Positions 60,293 through 64,000 of a DNA stretch of 64,000 nucleotides are shown here, piece after piece. Positions within the stretch are counted from its first letter, which is position 1; each line of letters begins with the position of its first letter. The notes beneath the pieces are model-generated. The model saw only the letters and a program-made list of their open reading frames with translations, had not been told where the DNA came from and did not search any database. Source of the DNA: JAOUEA01 sp963825635 (GTDB taxonomy: Bacteria; Actinomycetota; UBA4738; HRBIN12); assembly GCA_963825635.1 (NCBI GenBank), contig CAWGTU010000004.1, forward strand, positions 62,001 to 126,000, read 5' to 3'. A program made the position numbers and the translations under genes.

Positions 60293-62044
60293 CTAGGTGG
60301 CGGGAGGACGTTCCTCCCAGTCGACCCATCCGACACCCGACGTCTGCACGTACCCGTCGACGGCCGTGCCGATCGTCGGGAAGAAGCGCTCGTCGCCCAC
60401 GCGCTCGTAGAGGCCGTACGCCCGCAGGCGGTCCTTCACGGGCCCCTTCATCTCAGCGAAGGCCAAGGCGATGCCGGCGGCATCGAGGTCGTCCATCAAC
60501 TCGCCGAGCATGTCTGCGGCCGTGGTGTCGATATCGGTGATCGGCTCCGCGGCCACGACGACCCAGCGCACCGGCTCCTCGGCTGCCGAGACATGCGCTC
60601 GCACCTCCCGTCGGAAGAAGGACGCGTTCGCGAAGAACAGGGGTGCGTCGAAGCGGTAGAGCAGCAGCCCGGGGATCGTCCGCCCCTCCGGATGACGATC
60701 GATGTCGTGGTAGCCCTTGAGCTCGTCGACACGGACGAGGGTGGCGTCGTGGGGCCGCCAGGCGCGGCGAACGAAGTCGACCAGAGACAACACGATCGCC
60801 ACGAAGACGCCGGGGAGCACGCCGAGCACCGCGACCCCGAGGAACGCGGCCGCCCACAAGGCGAACTCGGTGCGCCGCATGCGCCAGAGCCGGCGGATCT
60901 CCGCGACGTCGACGAGGCGCGCGGCGGCCGCGACGACGACGGCGCCGAGCACAGCCTGTGGCAGGTCGCGGAGCAGCGCCGGCGCCACGACGAGCATGAG
61001 CGCGACGGCGATCGCACCGATCAGCGGTGCGAGCTGCGACCGGGCACCCGCCGCGATCGCGACCGGCGTGCGCGAGGCGCTGCTGGAGATCGGGAACCCC
61101 TGGAACAGTCCGGTGGCGAGGTTCGCGACGCCCAACGCGACGAGCTCACGATCGGGGTCGACCTCTTCCTTGCGCCGCGACGCGAGTGACTGCGACAGCA
61201 CGCTCGTATCGGCCGTCGCCACCAGGGCGATCGCGAACGCCGCCGTGATCAACTCCGGGAGCACGTCACTCGGCACCCTGGGCAGGACGAACGACGGGAG
61301 TCCCTCGGGCAGCACCCCGACCGTATCGATCGACAGATCGAGCAACGCCACCGCGGCGATGCCACCCACGACCACGATCAGGGTCGCCGGGAGGCGCGGG
61401 GCCCACCGGCCGAGCACGACGATCACGATGAGCGCCGACGCCCCGACCGCCGCCGTGACCGGATCGACCGCCCCGCTGCCGATCGCGTCGGCGATCGCCT
61501 CGACCTGGTCCAGCAGATCGTCGGCGCCGATCGAGAACCCCAGCATCTTCGGGATCTGCCCGACGACGATCGTGAGGGCGATGCCGGTCAGGTAGCCGAG
61601 GCGGGTCGGTCGCGACAGGAGCTCGGTCACGAACCCGAGCCGGAAGAGCCCGGTGGCCGCGATCACCAGCCCCGTGATCACCGCCAGCGCGCCGGCGACC
61701 TCGATCGACGCTGTCGGGGATCCGGCCGTCACGCCGACGACGACGGCCGCGATCACCGGCGCGAGGGACGAATCGGGACCGAGCACGAGGACGCGGGAGG
61801 GTCCGAACACGGCGTACGCCACGAGCGGCACGATCGTGGCGTACAGGCCCGTGATCGCAGGCAGCCCCGCGGCCTCGGCGTAGCCCATGCCCACCGGCAC
61901 GAGGAAGGCCGCGAGCACGACCCCCGCGACCAGGTCCAAGCGCAGCCACTCGAGCCGGTAGCTGCGCAGCGCGTCGAGTCCCGGGAGCCAGGACGTGCGA
62001 CCCGGCCCGGGGCCGAGCGTCGACGGACGATCCGATCCGCTCAC
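60293..62044 (-). CDS. SulP/SLC26-family anion permease with STAS domain
   Basis: 583 aa. About 11 hydrophobic helices, with GMGYAEAAGLPAITGLYATI (helix 1-2 SulP signature) and RLGYLTGIALTIVVGQIPKM. C-terminal STAS domain from ~440 (IPGLLLYRFDAPLFFANASFF, then DIDTTAADMLGELMDDL). Transports sulfate, bicarbonate or a similar anion; which one cannot be told. Ends close to the PAS gene start region. Confidence 0.92.
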   Translation of the reverse strand: MSGSDRPSTLGPGPGRTSWLPGLDALRSYRLEWLRLDLVAGVVLAAFLVPVGMGYAEAAGLPAITGLYATIVPLVAYAVFGPSRVLVLGPDSSLAPVIAAVVVGVTAGSPTASIEVAGALAVITGLVIAATGLFRLGFVTELLSRPTRLGYLTGIALTIVVGQIPKMLGFSIGADDLLDQVEAIADAIGSGAVDPVTAAVGASALIVIVVLGRWAPRLPATLIVVVGGIAAVALLDLSIDTVGVLPEGLPSFVLPRVPSDVLPELITAAFAIALVATADTSVLSQSLASRRKEEVDPDRELVALGVANLATGLFQGFPISSSASRTPVAIAAGARSQLAPLIGAIAVALMLVVAPALLRDLPQAVLGAVVVAAAARLVDVAEIRRLWRMRRTEFALWAAAFLGVAVLGVLPGVFVAIVLSLVDFVRRAWRPHDATLVRVDELKGYHDIDRHPEGRTIPGLLLYRFDAPLFFANASFFRREVRAHVSAAEEPVRWVVVAAEPITDIDTTAADMLGELMDDLDAAGIALAFAEMKGPVKDRLRAYGLYERVGDERFFPTIGTAVDGYVQTSGVGWVDWEERPPAT

Positions 62045-62083
62045 GCCTGCCCCCCTCGCCGGTCGGGGACCGGCAGGGCAAGC

Positions 62084-63718
62084 CTAGCTCGGCATCTTCT
62101 TCTTCTTGTCGCGCAGGATCTCGCGCACGCAGTGGTGACCGGGCATACCCGTCACGCCCCCTCCCGCGTGGGTCGCGCTCGACGCCTGGTAGAGGCCGGC
62201 GAGGGGCGAGCGGTAGTCCGCATACCCCACCGCCGGCCGCATGTGGAACAGCTGATCGACCGTGAGCTCTCCGTGGAAGATGTTGCCACCGATCAGGCCC
62301 CAGCCGTCCTGCATCTGCTTCGGACCGATCACCTGGCGTGCTTTCACGCTCCCCTTGAACCCGGGCGCGACCGCATCCATGCGATCGATCAACCGGTCGG
62401 CGTAGGCGTCGAGGTCGGCCGTGTGATCGTCGTCGTCGTCCGCCCAGGTGTGCGGCACCCACTGCGTGAACATCGACATCACATGCGTGCCCTCGGGAGC
62501 GAGCGTGCGATCGAACACCGTCGGGATCGCCGTGTCGCTGAACGGCAGCGTCGCGGGCTTCCCGGCGCGAGCCTCCTGGAACCCGCGCTCGAGGTACTCC
62601 ATGTCGTCGAGCACCTGGATCGCGCCGCCGTGGATCTGCGGGTCGTACTCGGGATCGGCGGTGAACGTCGGAAGCCGGTCGATCGCGAGGTTGATCTTCA
62701 CGGTGCCGCTGCGGGTCTTCCAGTGCTCGATGTCGTGCACGAACTCGCTGGGGAGCTCGTGGCGATCGATCTGGTCGAGGAACGTGATCTTCGGATGCAC
62801 GGCGGTGACGACGAGTGGGGCCGTCAGCTCCTCGCCCCCCTCGAGCACCACGCCGTGTGCTCGTCCGTTCGTCGCGAGGATCGTCCGGACCCGCGCGTTC
62901 GTGCGGACCTCGGCGCCGAAATGGCGCGCGGACCCCTCGCACGCCGCGCTCACGGCGCCCATGCCCCCCTCGGGGTAGCCCCACGAGGCGATCTGTCCGT
63001 CGCCGACGTCGCCGACCGAGTGATGCATCAGCACGTACGCCGTGCCGGGCGCCTCGGGGCCGGCCCACGTGCCGATGATGCCGTTGACGGCCATGAAGCC
63101 CTTGAAGACCGGGGACTCGAACCACCGGTCGAGCAGGTCGGCGGCGCTCATCGTGAACAGACGGGTGATGTCGGCGACGGTGCGCTCGTCGAGCTCCTTG
63201 CGGAGCATCCACCCGAGCTGGCCGAGATCCTTGATGTCGCGGGGCGAGCGCGAACCGAGGTGCGGCGGGGTCTGCATCAGCAGCGGGCCAAGGATCTCGC
63301 CGATGCGGCCCATCCATGCCTCGTACTCGAAGTAGACGTCGGCGTCCTTCTTCGAGAAGGGCGCGATCGACTCTCGGGTCTTCTGCTCGCTCTCGTGGCG
63401 CACGATCGAGGAGCCGTCGGCGAGCGGCAGGTATCCCAGGCCCTGTGGGTAGACCTTGTAGCCGAAGCGCTCGAGCTGCAGATCGCGCTGGATCGTCGGC
63501 GGCATGAGGCTCATCACGTAGCTGAGCGTCGTGACCTTCACGCCGGGGAGCTCATCGGGCCACGGTTCCATCGTGTCGGCCGCGCCGCCGGTCTTGTGCC
63601 GTGCCTCGAGCACCACGACGTCGGCGCCGAACTTCGCGAGGTACGCCGCCGTGATCAGACCGTTGTGGCCACCGCCGACGACGATCGCGTCGTATCGGTT
63701 CGCCTGCTGCTGTGCCAC
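62084..63718 (-). CDS. Phytoene-desaturase-like FAD/NAD(P) oxidoreductase (PYROXD2/CrtI superfamily)
   Basis: 544 aa, GTG start. FAD motif DAIVVGGGHNGLITAAYLAKFG, VVLEARHKTGGA as the second Gly-rich element, and a C-terminal GGGVTGMPGHHCVREIL. The middle is typical of the PYROXD2-like group rather than true carotenoid desaturases. No crtB or other carotenoid genes are nearby, so the substrate is unknown. Follows a near-identical tandem paralogue 4 nt upstream. Confidence 0.88.
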   Translation of the reverse strand: MAQQQANRYDAIVVGGGHNGLITAAYLAKFGADVVVLEARHKTGGAADTMEPWPDELPGVKVTTLSYVMSLMPPTIQRDLQLERFGYKVYPQGLGYLPLADGSSIVRHESEQKTRESIAPFSKKDADVYFEYEAWMGRIGEILGPLLMQTPPHLGSRSPRDIKDLGQLGWMLRKELDERTVADITRLFTMSAADLLDRWFESPVFKGFMAVNGIIGTWAGPEAPGTAYVLMHHSVGDVGDGQIASWGYPEGGMGAVSAACEGSARHFGAEVRTNARVRTILATNGRAHGVVLEGGEELTAPLVVTAVHPKITFLDQIDRHELPSEFVHDIEHWKTRSGTVKINLAIDRLPTFTADPEYDPQIHGGAIQVLDDMEYLERGFQEARAGKPATLPFSDTAIPTVFDRTLAPEGTHVMSMFTQWVPHTWADDDDDHTADLDAYADRLIDRMDAVAPGFKGSVKARQVIGPKQMQDGWGLIGGNIFHGELTVDQLFHMRPAVGYADYRSPLAGLYQASSATHAGGGVTGMPGHHCVREILRDKKKKMPS

Positions 63719-63722
63719 GCCC

Positions 63723-64000
63723 CTACCTCTTCCTGTTCCGTGCCTTCTTGTCCCTGATGATCTCGCGCACGCAGTGGTGACCGGGCAGGCCGGTCACGCC
63801 GCCACCAGCGTGGGTCGCGCTCGACGCCTGATAGAGGCCGTCGATCGGCGATCGGTAGTCGGCGTAGCCGACCGCCGGCCGCATGTGGAAGAGCTGATCG
63901 ACCGTGAGCTCTCCGTGGAAGATGTTCCCGCCGATCAGATCCCAGCCCTCTTGCATCTGCTTCGGACCGAGGATCTGGCGCGCGAGCACGCTGTCGCGGA
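63723..64000 (-). CDS. Tandem paralogue of the phytoene-desaturase-like oxidoreductase (C-terminal part only; rest outside window)
   Basis: The last ~90 codons in the window encode GPKQMQEGWDLIGGNIFHGE (shown in part), TVDQLFHMRPAVGYADYRSP and GGGVTGLPGHHCVREII, matching the end of the neighbouring gene nearly residue for residue. It ends 4 nt before the next start, so both are in one operon. The N-terminal part lies beyond 64000. Confidence 0.9.
   Translation of the reverse strand, partial: RDSVLARQILGPKQMQEGWDLIGGNIFHGELTVDQLFHMRPAVGYADYRSPIDGLYQASSATHAGGGVTGLPGHHCVREIIRDKKARNRKR

Overview
This window is a gene-dense, high-GC chromosomal segment, most likely from an actinobacterium (Actinomycetota). 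The evidence is the strong GC bias at third codon positions, frequent GTG starts, an actinobacterial-type small SRP RNA beside dnaX-recR, a divergent IclR regulator facing leuCD, and many start codons that follow a TANNNT -10 hexamer by only 6-10 nt (leaderless transcripts). The class cannot be fixed from this sequence. I see no prophage, insertion sequence, CRISPR array or plasmid function. Most of the window is housekeeping and general metabolism.

Layout. 1-8970 (minus): a truncated, frameshifted cyclase/AAA regulator, then an operon of TetR, PlsC-type acyltransferase, LarA-like (DUF2088) protein, zinc alcohol dehydrogenase and a fatty-acyl-reductase/HAD-phosphatase fusion. A perfect palindromic operator lies in the operon promoter. 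8970-10780: a coiled-coil protein and a secreted beta-helix-like protein whose 5' regions are copies of each other and carry sigma-28-like promoter motifs. 10816-16164: MazG, GNAT, a cNMP-binding protein, asd and lysC (aspartate pathway) with two secreted or membrane hypotheticals. 16206-22343: S9 peptidase, MOSC protein, oxidoreductase, an ECF sigma factor with an overlapping membrane DUF4349 protein, and DUF4272. 22357-24988: recR, dnaX (frameshifted tail) and SRP RNA. 25165-31300: a phosphodiesterase, GNATs, a HAD phosphatase, two tRNA-Ser genes, SGNH, cNMP-binding protein and tadA.

31302-38283: a zincin and pncB fire from a symmetric divergent promoter; leuCD faces its IclR regulator across twin operators. 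38309-44790: a MptB-like mannosyltransferase, aldo/keto reductase, MFS exporter, tRNA-Arg, Bcp peroxiredoxin and a KhtTU-like K+/H+ antiporter pair. 44813-47248: an ABC drug-efflux operon with its own TetR and twin operators. 47250-48047: a scar holding a tRNA-Ser 3' fragment and a broken ribokinase. 48048-51467: a second, intact cyclase/AAA/TPR regulator. 52015-54301: a FAD oxidase and a P1 peptidase. 54395-59654: the tetrapyrrole operon hemA-C-D-B-L. 59727-64000: a PAS protein, a SulP transporter and two tandem phytoene-desaturase-like oxidoreductases, the second cut by the window edge.

Four single-base frameshifts (cyclase at about 1861, the lysC-adjacent gene at about 14836, the dnaX tail at about 23145, ribokinase at about 47860) may be assembly errors or real. 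The best candidate for undescribed biology is the FAR-HAD/ADH/LarA-like/PlsC/TetR operon at 2185-8954.
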